DNA from: Halopseudomonas xiamenensis
GTDB taxonomy: Bacteria > Pseudomonadota > Gammaproteobacteria > Pseudomonadales > Pseudomonadaceae
Direction of reading: 5' to 3'
Length of the DNA: 64,000 nt
NCBI RefSeq assembly: GCF_014219065.1
Contig: NZ_JACLGO010000021.1
Span: forward strand, 1 to 64,000
Shown here: positions 33,835 to 44,016 of the stretch, one piece after another
Position numbering within the stretch: position 1 is the stretch's first letter
How the letters are laid out: the number at the start of each line of letters is the position of its first letter
Notes under the pieces: generated by a model
The model's database searches: none
Told to the model about the DNA's origin: nothing
The model's input: only the letters and a program-made list of their open reading frames with translations
Position numbers and translations under genes: made by a program

Positions 33835-34041
33835 GACTGGAGTATTTGTGTTTAGCCTGCACGTTTCCGTGATGGGTCAACTCGCTATTACTGGCTTACG
33901 GTATGGAAAGCCGCCGCGTTGCACTACTGATAGTTACCGTAAATAGTATCGGTCGAAACTCGACCTCAGCCTTTATGAAAGCCAGGTGATAGAACTCTTT
34001 GCATTTGCAGATTGTTGCAGGATAAGCACGAGAATGCAGGC
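33835..34041. other. 207-base spacer between inverted arms
   Basis: Lower GC than its surroundings and without a convincing frame. It separates the two arms of the element and lies in a 395-base stretch that ends the helicase gene and the convergent Sel1 gene. I see no promoter or gene in it. Confidence 0.6.
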
Positions 34042-34089
34042 GCGAGTCACCCCTCGCCCCTGGTGGGAGAGGGGCCGGGGGAGAGGGGG
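34042..34089. repeat. GC-rich inverted repeat, right arm (pair A)
   Basis: Reverse complement of 33787-33834 with one mismatch. Together they form a large hairpin-capable pair between two convergent genes, so they may stop transcription from both sides or be a mobile REPIN-type element. Confidence 0.85.
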
Positions 34090-34147
34090 AAAGCCGGTAA
34101 CTCCAAAGCCACCAGCAACCCCCCAGCCCAACACCCCAAACCCCACC

Positions 34148-34495
34148 TCACTCCACCTTCTGCCGCGAATGCAACGCCGCCACCTGCTGCGCCGCTATGG
34201 CATGCCCACAGGTAGCCGCCTTGGCCAACCACATCAACCCCATGGTCTCATCCTTGGGCACACCAACACCCTTGATATGCAACGTAGCCAGATTATGCAT
34301 GGCATCAGGATGCTCCTGCTCCACCGCCAACTGCAGCCAATGCAACGCAATATCGGGTCTGTCAGCATCAAGAAACAGCTGAGCCAGATCATTCTGAGCA
34401 TCAGCGTCGCCGGTATCGGCTTGGATAAGCAGCTCGTAATCCTCCGGATCGACCGGAACACAGAGCAGGGGGATGAGGTCTTCGAGGGTGAGCAT
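34148..34495 (-). CDS. Sel1-repeat protein
   Basis: A 115-residue protein containing about two Sel1-like repeats (QNDLAQLFLDADRPDIALHWLQLAVEQ, then HPDAMHNLATLHIKGVGVPK). Such repeats form helical pairs that bind other proteins. ATG 34495 gives MLTLEDLIPLL; the longer frame to 34630 runs into a stretch without coding character. No signal peptide is seen, so it should be cytosolic. It lies at the left edge of an accessory island and diverges from the orphan antitoxin gene. Binding partner unknown. Confidence 0.68.
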   Translation of the reverse strand: MLTLEDLIPLLCVPVDPEDYELLIQADTGDADAQNDLAQLFLDADRPDIALHWLQLAVEQEHPDAMHNLATLHIKGVGVPKDETMGLMWLAKAATCGHAIAAQQVAALHSRQKVE

Positions 34496-34713
34496 GGCTC
34501 GACCCCGCACATCGTTGTCCTGACGAGAAATCCGACCAGCGGTCAGCCTACGCCACAGAGTTCGCTTGCTAACCCTGGTGATGATGATCGCAGAATTTAT
34601 GCTGATTGCTGATGAGCCAGACAAAACCACTGCCCCACGACCACGATAGCCAGTACCCGACCGTACCCGGTCCTTTTTTCGCTATTCTATCCAAAAAACT
34701 GGAGGACTGAATC

Positions 34714-35019
34714 ATGGTCAAAGTTGTTGATCTTCCTACCTTTGACGCGGCTGACTACCTCGACAATGCAGAAGCCATCGCTGCGTATCTCAATGCCATT
34801 CTCGAAGAGAACGATGATGCGCTACTGGCCAGCGCCTTGGGTGATATCGCCAAAGCTCGCGGGATGACGCAGATTGCCAAGGATGCCGGTATAGGCCGTG
34901 AGTCCCTGTACAAAGCCTTGCGCAGCGGTGCGAGCCCGCGCTTTGATACTATCAATCGCGTACTTGGTGCTCTGGGTGTCAAACTGGTGGCCGTGCCGAA
35001 GGATACTCCGCTTGTTTAA
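34714..35019 (+). CDS. Orphan HI1420-type addiction-module antitoxin
   Basis: A 101-residue helix-turn-helix protein of the type usually encoded after a small RelE/HI1419-like toxin. Features: N-terminal segment FDAADYLDNAEAIAAYLNAILEEND, then ALGDIAKARGMTQIAKDAGIGRESLYKALR carrying the HTH (about residues 48-77). A CTGGAGGA site precedes the ATG. No toxin gene fits in the 218 bases before it: the adjacent space holds the Sel1 gene on the other strand. So the antitoxin stands alone. Its stop is followed in the same frame by remains of another gene. Confidence 0.8.
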   Translation: MVKVVDLPTFDAADYLDNAEAIAAYLNAILEENDDALLASALGDIAKARGMTQIAKDAGIGRESLYKALRSGASPRFDTINRVLGALGVKLVAVPKDTPLV

Positions 35020-35424
35020 TACCGGTCCGCGACAGCCAAGACCCGCGCCGACAACCTGATCGGCTTCTACCGCCTGGCCATTCGCAAGCAGCTGGAGTGG
35101 GGGCGGATCGGCCAGTTGGTGATCTTTCTCGAATGGATGGTCGCCCTGCCGGAATCGGTCAGTGATTACTACGATGAGCAGATGGAAACTCTGCAAGAGG
35201 AAACGACCATGACCTACATCAGCTCGTTCGAGCGCAAAGCGATGGAGAAGGGTGTTGCCCAAGGCAGCCTGAGCATCCTGCTCAAACTACTGAACCACCG
35301 CTTTGGTGAACTGGATCAGGCTGCGCTTGAGAAGCTGCATGACGCCAGCCCAGAGCAGCTGGAGCGCTGGGCGGAGAATATTTTGGATGCGCAGACGCTG
35401 GAAGAGGTGCTTACCCTGCATTGA
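35020..35424 (+). pseudogene. Truncated DUF4351 / Rpn-family transposase-like gene
   Basis: An open frame continues without a start directly after the antitoxin stop. It reads AKTRADNLIGFYRLAIRKQL, then GQLVIFLEWMVALPESV, EETTMTYISSFERKAMEKG, and a C-terminal DUF4351 domain with LNHRFGELDQAALEKLHDAS. This is the C-terminal part of Rpn-type PD-(D/E)XK transposase-like proteins; the N-terminal nuclease of about 150-200 residues is missing. The first in-frame start codons are internal (GTG 35116), so it is unlikely to be a working protein. A second fragment of the same gene end lies at 36623-36712. Confidence 0.75.
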
Positions 35425-35460
35425 GCAGGGATTGTCTCGGGTGGCGAAGCTGCCGAAAAC

Positions 35461-35547
35461 CCGTCATCCTTCGCGCAGGCGAAGGATCCATCGGCCACTC
35501 CGAGTCAACCGACACCGTGGATCCTCAGCCTGCGCTGAGGATGACGG
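35461..35547. repeat. REP-like inverted repeat pair
   Basis: CGTCATCCTTCGCG at 35462-35475 and its imperfect complement near 35533-35546 form the ends of an 87-base structure whose arms (35461-35490 and 35518-35547) pair with a few mismatches around GGATCCA/TGGATCC. It lies in a 417-base stretch (35425-35841) that holds no recognisable gene but also a variant of the GTAGCGC element near 35777. Confidence 0.7.
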
Positions 35548-35841
35548 AGTAGAGATCTATCCCGCAATGTTCCAGACCAACTCTGGCGTGGGCGGAAAAT
35601 TCCTTAAGTGAACGGCATTACCAGCTTGCCGGGGGATTGCTGTTTCCGACCCAGGAAAAGGTCTGGTGCATTTTCCCGGATTGCTCCAGATGAGCATAAG
35701 CCGCACGGCTGAGCCGGTGGCAGGGTTGTCGAGCCCCTGCTCGACGACAGGGGACGAGTAGCTGACACTGTTGCTGGCGTAGCGCCCGACCGCGGACCGG
35801 GAAACTCACCCCGCTAATCCTATCTTCTCCATGAGAGGCCG

Positions 35842-36204
35842 TCAGACCACCTCGGCCAGCAAGCTTTCGTAGGGAATACGCAGTCCATGGTGTAGCCGCC
35901 TGATCATGGTCAGGCTCAGTTTGCGTTTGCGATTGAGCACTTCAGATACCCGCCCGCTTGAGCCGATGAAAGGTTCAAGATCCTTCTGTGTCAGCCCTTG
36001 CTGTTCCATCCGGAACTTGATGGCCTCAACTGGATCGGAGGGCGGCATGGGGTAATGCTCGTCTTCATATTTTTCAATCAGCAATGCCAGCACTTCCAGC
36101 TCATCGCCCTCTGGAGTGCCCATGGCAGCTCCCCACAGCTGATCCATCCGGGCAAACGCGGCGGCAAGGTCCTCTTCTGTACGAATCAGTTTGATATTCA
36201 TCAT
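35842..36204 (-). CDS. higA: HigA-type antitoxin
   Basis: A 120-residue antitoxin and DNA-binding repressor. The N-terminal region (EGDELEVLALLIEKYEDEHYPMPPSDPVEAIKFRMEQQG) and the XRE-type helix-turn-helix (LTQKDLEPFIGSSGRVSEVLNRKRKLS, about residues 72-98) are typical of the HigA/COG5499 group. It starts 4 bases inside the end of the toxin gene, giving the reversed toxin-first order normal for higBA. It should neutralise the toxin and repress the shared promoter near 36504-36530. Confidence 0.88.
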   Translation of the reverse strand: MMNIKLIRTEEDLAAAFARMDQLWGAAMGTPEGDELEVLALLIEKYEDEHYPMPPSDPVEAIKFRMEQQGLTQKDLEPFIGSSGRVSEVLNRKRKLSLTMIRRLHHGLRIPYESLLAEVV

Positions 36205-36503
36205 ACGGTCTCCGCATTGACCTCGTCGTACTGCTCATGCGTGCCGACGAAGCGTATATATCCGAGCTGCCTGCCGTAATCAATTGCGACAATGACTCGA
36301 TACTTGTTGCCAGCGATGTTGAATACCACTCTCCCACCTTTGAGAATGCTGGCTGTTCTCAGCTCTGCTTTCAGCTCCTGCGGTGTGTGGTAGCAAGCTT
36401 TCTCCATGTGGCGAAACCACTCTGTCAATGGTACCGCCGCATCTGCGTAAGCTGGGTTGCTTTCCCAAAATAGCCTCAAGCGACTTTTTGCGATCACTCG
36501 CAT
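36201..36503 (-). CDS. higB: HigB-type mRNA interferase toxin
   Basis: A 100-residue RelE-superfamily toxin of the HigB/HigB-2 type, which cleaves mRNA at the ribosome when freed. The sequence MRVIAKSRLRLFWESNPAYADA, the long basic helix and the beta strand FNIAGNKYRVIVAIDYGRQLGYIRFVGTHEQYD match the family. It precedes the antitoxin with a 4-base overlap. Its ribosome site GGGAGG (36508-36513, minus strand) lies within the palindrome CTCCC-TTTTT-GGGAG, which may serve as HigA operator, translation brake or both. Confidence 0.88.
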   Translation of the reverse strand: MRVIAKSRLRLFWESNPAYADAAVPLTEWFRHMEKACYHTPQELKAELRTASILKGGRVVFNIAGNKYRVIVAIDYGRQLGYIRFVGTHEQYDEVNAETV

Positions 36504-36508
36504 GAAAC

Positions 36509-36523
36509 CTCCCTTTTTGGGAG
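36509..36523 (-). promoter_or_regulatory. Palindrome over the higB ribosome site
   Basis: CTCCC (36509-36513) and GGGAG (36519-36523) flank five Ts. In mRNA this would hide the Shine-Dalgarno sequence of higB; in DNA it could be an operator for HigA. Confidence 0.45.
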
Positions 36524-36622
36524 ATGTTAGCAGTCGTCACGCGTCAAAACAACCGGATGGAAGGTCGAGAAGAGTGCTCCGTCTCACAGTTTCCATATTT
36601 CCGGGCCTGATAATCCCTTGCA

Positions 36623-36712
36623 TGGGCGGAGAATGTTCTGGATGCCCGGACGCTGGAAGATGTGTTTACCCTGCATTGAGCAGGCTTTGTCGCGGGCGGG
36701 GAGGCTGCCGGC
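36623..36712 (+). pseudogene. Second fragment of the DUF4351 gene end
   Basis: This stretch closely repeats 35367-35442: GGGCGGAGAATGTTCTGGATG, then GACGCTGGAAGATGTGTTTACC and CTGCATTGAGCAGG, with scattered substitutions. It encodes only the last 18 or so residues (AENVLDARTLEDVFTLH) and the tail past the stop, so it is a relic. It is followed by a variant of the GTAGCGC palindrome (36711-36745). Confidence 0.75.
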
Positions 36713-36775
36713 GTAGCGCCCGCCCGCGGACCGGGGCGCTACACCCCGTTGGGCTCCAAGCGGTACGGTCAGGCG

Positions 36776-37204
36776 TCAGCGAACCACCAGCACCGACACC
36801 TTCGATTGCTGCAACACACGCATGGCATTGGTGCCGACCAGGTAGTCCTCGATGCGCTTGCGTTTATGGGTGGACATGACGATCAGGTCGGCATTGATCT
36901 TTTCCGCGATACGCAGGATGCCCGCATAAGCCTTGCCATCGGCTACGATCAATTGCACCTTCATGTCGGCTGGCACCTGCTTGGCAGCGAACTCGCGTAG
37001 TGCTGCCTTGAGGTTTTTCTTTGCCGTGGCGGCGAATTCCCTGGGGAGAAATCCCTCTACCATCGGCATACCGATGGCGGGGATGATGCTGAGCAGATGC
37101 AGCGATGCGCCATAGGTCTGGCACAGCTGAATGGCACAGGGCAGGGATTTGGCCCATGACGCCTTGTGGTTCAGGTCAATCGGTAGCAGGATCGTCTTGT
37201 ACAT
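36776..37204 (-). CDS. Universal stress protein, UspA family
   Basis: A 142-residue cytosolic protein of the UspA fold. ATG 37204 gives MYKTILLPIDLNHKASWAKSL, and the C-terminal DLIVMSTHKRKRIEDYLVGTNAMRVLQQSKVSVLVVR includes the G-2x-G-9x-G(S/T)-like ATP-binding region in degenerate form (VGTNA lacks the usual second glycine run). It lies directly behind a TRAP permease gene, 15 bases after it. In Halomonas the similarly placed TeaD binds ATP and regulates the TeaABC TRAP transporter, so a regulatory role is plausible by context. Confidence 0.85.
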   Translation of the reverse strand: MYKTILLPIDLNHKASWAKSLPCAIQLCQTYGASLHLLSIIPAIGMPMVEGFLPREFAATAKKNLKAALREFAAKQVPADMKVQLIVADGKAYAGILRIAEKINADLIVMSTHKRKRIEDYLVGTNAMRVLQQSKVSVLVVR

Positions 37205-37218
37205 GTGTGCACTCCTTG

Positions 37219-39807
<2,589 letters not shown>

Positions 39808-39836
39808 GACTGGTCCTTATGCAGTGCGAGGGGAAA

Positions 39837-39865
39837 CTCCAGGCGGTTCGGCCGACCGCCTGGAG
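39837..39865 (-). terminator. Intercistronic hairpin between TAXI and permease genes
   Basis: A perfect 11-bp stem (ctccaggcggt at 39837-39847 with its complement at 39855-39865) and 7-base loop lies between the binding protein and permease genes. Such hairpins commonly protect the upstream message or partly stop transcription, giving more binding protein than permease. Confidence 0.7.
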
Positions 39866-39877
39866 CGAGGGCGCGCG

Positions 39878-40852
39878 TTACATCCAGCCACGCTCCTGGT
39901 AATAGCGCACCGCACCGTCATGCAGGGGGATCGACAACCCCTCCTTGATCATTTCCTTTTCATCCAGGTTGGCAAAGGCGGGATGCAGCCGCTTGAACCG
40001 GTCGAAGTTGTCGAATACCGCCTTGACGGTCTGGTACACGGTTTCCTCGGGGACGTTGGCCGATGTGACCATGGTGGCCCGCACGCCGAAGGTCTCGATG
40101 TCCTGGTCATTGCCCCGGTACATGCCGCCAGGGATGGTGGCTTTCGCATAATAGGGGTGCTCGGCAATGATGCCATCGATCTCCTGGCCATTGACCGCCA
40201 CGATGACCGAGTCGACGGTCGTGGTGGCCTCCTGGATCGAACCGTTGGGGTGTCCGGCGACGTAGACCATGGCGTCGATGTTGTTGTCCCCGAGTGCCGC
40301 GGCCTGTTCCGCTGCGGACAGCTGGGATGCCAGGGCAAAGTCCTTGATGGTCCAGCCCAGCGCGTCCATCACCACATCCATGGTGTCGCGCTGGCCGGAG
40401 CCGGGGTTGCCGATATTGAAGCGTTTACCCTTGAGGTCCTTGACGTGTTCGATCTTCGCATCGCGCCGGGCGACGATGGTCAGCGGCTCGCCGTGTAGCG
40501 CGAACATGGCGCGCATCTCCTTGAAGGCGCCGGCGCTGGCGAAGTTCTCGGTGCCCTCGTAGGCCTTGTACTGGATGTCCGACTGCACCACTCCCATATC
40601 CATTTCACCGCCGCGAATGGCGTTGACGTTGGCCACCGAGCCGCCGCTGGAGGGCGCGTTGCAGCGGATGCCGTGATCCTTGGTATTGCGATTGACCAGG
40701 CGGCACATCGACTGCCCCACCACGTAGTAGACGCCGGTTTGCCCGCCTGTGCCTATGGTGATGAAGTTCTGTTGAGCGACTGCCGGTGTGGCCGCAGTGG
40801 CTGCGTAGCACAGGGCTGCGGAGAAGAGATATGAGAGTGCTTTGATGCGCAT
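39878..40852 (-). CDS. TAXI family TRAP solute-binding protein
   Basis: A 324-residue periplasmic receptor of the TAXI family. ATG 40852 gives the signal MRIKALSYLFSAALCYAATAATPAVA, cleaved before QQNFITIGTGGQTGVYYVVG. The opening ITIGTGGQTGVYY and VNAIRGGEMDMGVVQSD are family signatures. The ligand is often glutamate or another small carboxylate, but cannot be read here. It feeds the fused permease encoded downstream on the same strand. The longer frame to 40957 has no signal-peptide character before this start and is rejected. Confidence 0.9.
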   Translation of the reverse strand: MRIKALSYLFSAALCYAATAATPAVAQQNFITIGTGGQTGVYYVVGQSMCRLVNRNTKDHGIRCNAPSSGGSVANVNAIRGGEMDMGVVQSDIQYKAYEGTENFASAGAFKEMRAMFALHGEPLTIVARRDAKIEHVKDLKGKRFNIGNPGSGQRDTMDVVMDALGWTIKDFALASQLSAAEQAAALGDNNIDAMVYVAGHPNGSIQEATTTVDSVIVAVNGQEIDGIIAEHPYYAKATIPGGMYRGNDQDIETFGVRATMVTSANVPEETVYQTVKAVFDNFDRFKRLHPAFANLDEKEMIKEGLSIPLHDGAVRYYQERGWM

Positions 40853-40989
40853 GCAGGTACTCCTTGTTCTTTTTCGTACCGGCGCGCGGCAAGCTCCGCC
40901 GGTCGTTACATCGGCCTGCTGTGCCGCAGGCCTGTCGGAGTAAGTGTAGCCGAGCATGACGAAAGTTCCCGCTCGGCTCCGGAACGGGG

Positions 40990-41664
40990 TCAGACCGGCG
41001 GCCAGCCGCCCATGTCGCGCCAGCGGTTGACGATGCTGCAGAACAGCTCGGCGGTCTTCTCGGTGTCGTAGCGCGCGGAGTGGGCTTCGCGACCATCGAA
41101 TTCGATATCGGCGGCGGCGCAGGCCTTGGCCAGCACTGTCTGTCCGTAGGCGAGGCCGCCCAGGGTGGCGGTATCGAAACAGGAGAACGGGTGGAAGGGG
41201 TTGCGCTTGATCTCGGTGCGCTCGACCGCCGCGTTCAGGAAGCCCAGGTCGAAGAAGGCATTGTGCCCGACCAGCACGGCGCGTTTGCAGCCGGCGGACT
41301 TCACCGCCTTGCGCACATGCTTGAAGATTTCGGTCAGCGCATGGTTCTCGCTGACCGCCATGCGCAGCGGGTGATCCAGCTTGATGCCGGTGAACTCCAG
41401 CGCCGCCGGCTCGATATTCGCCCCTTCGAAGGGCTCGATGCGGAAGAAATGCGTCTGGTCGGGATACACCTGCCCATCGTCGTCCATCAGGATCGGCGTG
41501 GCGGCAATCTCCAGCAGGGCATCGGTCGCCGAGTTGAAGCCGCCGGTCTCCACATCCACCACCACCGGCAGGAAGCCACGGAAGCGGTAGGCCATCGGCG
41601 GCTTGGGGCCGCCGGACTGGGGCAGCTCATCCATCGCGTCGTTATCGTAGTCGAACTCGCTCAC
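40990..41664 (-). CDS. rnt: Ribonuclease T
   Basis: A 224-residue 3'-5' exoribonuclease of the DEDDh group that trims tRNA and other stable RNA ends. The ExoI motif is VVDVETGGF (D37, E39), the second is [11 protein letters not shown] (about residues 130-140), and the third is [15 protein letters not shown] with the catalytic histidine and aspartate. The first 28 residues are polar and typical of pseudomonad enzymes. It lies 24 bases past pyrC on the same strand. In PAO1 the order is also pyrC-rnt by my recollection. Confidence 0.94.
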   Translation of the reverse strand: MSEFDYDNDAMDELPQSGGPKPPMAYRFRGFLPVVVDVETGGFNSATDALLEIAATPILMDDDGQVYPDQTHFFRIEPFEGANIEPAALEFTGIKLDHPLRMAVSENHALTEIFKHVRKAVKSAGCKRAVLVGHNAFFDLGFLNAAVERTEIKRNPFHPFSCFDTATLGGLAYGQTVLAKACAAADIEFDGREAHSARYDTEKTAELFCSIVNRWRDMGGWPPV

Positions 41665-41688
41665 ACAGCGTCCTTAATTCAAGAGGGA

Positions 41689-42723
41689 TCAGATGACCCG
41701 CCATTGGAGGGTTTCACCCGCACGCAGCGGCACCACCTGCTGCTCACCGAAGGGCAGGGTGGCGGGCAGGGCCCAGGGTTCGCGTACCAGGGTGATGGTA
41801 TCGGTATTGCGCGGCAAGCCGTAGAAGTCCGGACCGTACAGGCTGGCAAAGCCTTCCAGCTTGTCCAGCGCGCCCAGCTCCTCGAAGGCCTCGGCATAGA
41901 GTTCGATCGCCGCATGGGCGGTATAGCAGCCGGCACAGCCACAGGCGGCTTCCTTGGCGTGTTGCGCATGGGGCGCCGAATCGGTACCGAGGAAGAATTT
42001 GCTGGAGCCGGACACTACCGCATCGCCCAGCGCCTGCTGGTGGCGCTGGCGCTTGAGAATCGGCAGGCAGAAGAAGTGCGGACGAATACCGCCCACCAGC
42101 ATGTGGTTGCGGTTGTACAGCAGGTGGTGGGCGGTGATGGTCGCACCAATGCGATCCGAGGCGCTGCGCACGAAATCCACCGCATCGGCGGTGGTGATGT
42201 GCTCGAACACCACCTTCAAGGTTGGGAAACGCTCGGTCAGGGCCACCAACTGCTGGTCGATGAAGGCCTTTTCCCGGTCGAAGATATCCACGTCGGCATG
42301 GGTCACCTCGCCATGCACCAGCAGCGGCATGCCGACTTCCGCCATCGCCTCCAGCGCCGGGTAGATCTTGTCCAGCGCGGTCACCCCTGAATCCGAATTG
42401 GTGGTGGCGCCTGCCGGGTAGAGTTTGGCGGCAACCGCCTGGCCCTGGGCGTGGGCCTGGCGGATCACCTCGGGCGAGGTCTGGTCGGTCAGGTACAGCA
42501 CCATCAACGGCTGGAAACCGCTGCCCTGGGGCCGCGCCGCCAGAATCCGCGACTTGTACCCATCGGCCTGCTGCCCATCGCGCACCGGCGGCACCAGGTT
42601 CGGCATGATGATGGCGCGGGCGAAGTGGCGAGCGGCATCCGGCACGGTATGCTGCAGCGCCGCACCGTCACGTAGATGGATATGCCAGTCATCGGGCCGG
42701 ATCAGGGTAAGGCGGTCGGTCAT
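41689..42723 (-). CDS. pyrC: Dihydroorotase
   Basis: Third enzyme of pyrimidine synthesis: reversible cyclisation of carbamoyl aspartate to dihydroorotate. The 344-residue class II form has the metal ligands H14 and H16 in DWHIHLRDG and the lysine to be carboxylated, K100, in [23 protein letters not shown] 42723 is used; the open frame extends eight residues further without support. It sits upstream of rnt on the same strand and probably shares its message. Confidence 0.96.
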   Translation of the reverse strand: MTDRLTLIRPDDWHIHLRDGAALQHTVPDAARHFARAIIMPNLVPPVRDGQQADGYKSRILAARPQGSGFQPLMVLYLTDQTSPEVIRQAHAQGQAVAAKLYPAGATTNSDSGVTALDKIYPALEAMAEVGMPLLVHGEVTHADVDIFDREKAFIDQQLVALTERFPTLKVVFEHITTADAVDFVRSASDRIGATITAHHLLYNRNHMLVGGIRPHFFCLPILKRQRHQQALGDAVVSGSSKFFLGTDSAPHAQHAKEAACGCAGCYTAHAAIELYAEAFEELGALDKLEGFASLYGPDFYGLPRNTDTITLVREPWALPATLPFGEQQVVPLRAGETLQWRVI

Positions 42724-42802
42724 GGGGAGAATTCCAGGCTGTTGCAATGCCGCAATGCTACCGGAAATGGCGGGGCTTTACACGTACAAGGGGCGTCGTC
42801 TT

Positions 42803-42837
42803 CGGCACTGCGTCAGCATCGAGCTGGCGCAGTGCCG
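42803..42837 (-). terminator. Hairpin after the small exported protein gene
   Basis: A perfect 10-bp stem (cggcactgcg and its complement) with a wobble-extended inner part lies between the 42867 gene and pyrC. It separates the two units. Confidence 0.6.
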
Positions 42838-42866
42838 GTATGAGCGGGGCGGTTGGCCTGCTGGCG

Positions 42867-43181
42867 TTATTTCCAGTAATTGTTGGCAGCGGCGATGGTC
42901 TGGAAGTGCACCGCAACCACTCCTGAGGCCTGGATCAGCGCTTCGCCATCCTGCGCATACTCCTTGCGTTCACGGAACAGCACTTCCGTATCGGGCTGGG
43001 TGCTCTTGACTCCCATGCGCGATAGCTTGACCGCCAGTTCAAACCCCTGTTGCGGTGTTTCAGTGATGATGCTGGGCAGCCAGGTATCCGGCTTGGCCGC
43101 GCTGTCTGCCTGTACTGCCAGGGAGGCGCCCAGTAACAGCCCGCCACACAGAGACAGCAGTCGCTTTGTCGATATTGTCAT
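42867..43181 (-). CDS. Small exported protein of unknown function
   Basis: A 104-residue protein with signal peptide MTISTKRLLSLCGGLLLGASLAVQA (cleavage after QA). The mature part has the stretch LAVKLSRMGVKSTQPDTEVLFRERKEYAQDGEALIQASG, helical and charged, and no known motif. A strong AAGGAG site lies 8 bases before ATG 43181; the ATG at 43214 is less likely. It lies in an insertion between pyrC and motY that is not, to my recollection, in PAO1. Function unknown. Confidence 0.6.
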   Translation of the reverse strand: MTISTKRLLSLCGGLLLGASLAVQADSAAKPDTWLPSIITETPQQGFELAVKLSRMGVKSTQPDTEVLFRERKEYAQDGEALIQASGVVAVHFQTIAAANNYWK

Positions 43182-43359
43182 TATAATCTCCTTGGTTCTC
43201 ATCAGGATTTCCACTCTCTTGGCTGAGACCGGCTTTCCGGCTCGTTGCCGATGGTGCCTGCATCACGGCCTGGCTTGTTCATATATAAATTTGCGTACAT
43301 TAAATGCAATAGTACTTTCGAGTGCCTGCGGCCGGTCATCGGGGTAAGTGTGAGACTGA

Positions 43360-43824
43360 CTTCTGGCCGGTATCGTCGAGCCAGCGGTCGAGGATGCTGA
43401 CCTGGCGATCCTGCTGACGCAGGCGCGACAGCGCAGTCTTGCCCTGGCCGGCCCGCCGGCGGAACAGCTTTTCGAGCCGGTCCCGCAAGGAGACTTCTCC
43501 CGGGCACTGGCCGATACCCTGACACTATGGAACTCACCTCCGGACTGGGCGGGTGACGAGCGCAATGTGCTGCTTGCCCTTGCGCGCATCTGGTACAGCG
43601 CTGCCCATGGCGGTAAAAAAATAGTGCCGAAGGACGTGGCGGCCAGTTGGCTGGTGGAGCGCCTGCCGTCCGAGTTGCAACCGCTGTTGCTTGAGGCTCG
43701 ACAGGCTTATCTCGGGCTCGGACAGGAGCGTCTGGCCGCGAGTGGGGATCAGTTGGTCTGGTTTGTTTCTCTGGCGAAAGGCGAAATCACCAGGTTGATT
43801 GATCCTGGTGCTGAGAACGTCTGA
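43360..43824 (+). pseudogene. 5'-truncated AadA-type aminoglycoside nucleotidyltransferase
   Basis: The frame encodes the C-terminal half of an ANT(3'')-type (AadA/DUF4111) protein: LLAGIVEPAVEDADLAILLT, then LTLWNSPPDWAGDERNV, ALARIWYSAAHGG, PKDVAASWLVERLPSELQP, LLLEARQAYLG and VSLAKGEITRLIDPGAENV. The whole N-terminal nucleotidyltransferase domain with its GS-(x)-DxD catalytic site is missing; an in-frame stop at 43357 marks the break, and the first in-frame ATG is 43567. It cannot modify aminoglycosides. No integron attC or cassette partner is visible beside it. Confidence 0.85.
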
Positions 43825-44016
43825 TGGATTGGCGTATTGTGGCGTTGATTTCCCTGTTTTACCGCTAGTCTTCAGCATAAAATCCCGTTGAAAAACCAAG
43901 TGTGGTGGATCTGCCTGTGTGCCGCTGCGCTGCGCAACTTGCGACCAAACCCTTGCTAGACTCTCTGCCATGACGGCCCATTTTTCGGGGCTCCTGATCA
44001 CTGTGGGGAGAGATGC

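Noticed and set aside
35116-35424. Intact 102-residue gene starting at GTG 35116
   Set aside because: The same frame carries family sequence before the GTG, so it is the tail of a truncated longer gene.
43567-43824. Working short AadA-like protein from ATG 43567
   Set aside because: The frame with AadA likeness extends back to 43360 and the nucleotidyltransferase site is absent, so resistance activity is not expected.
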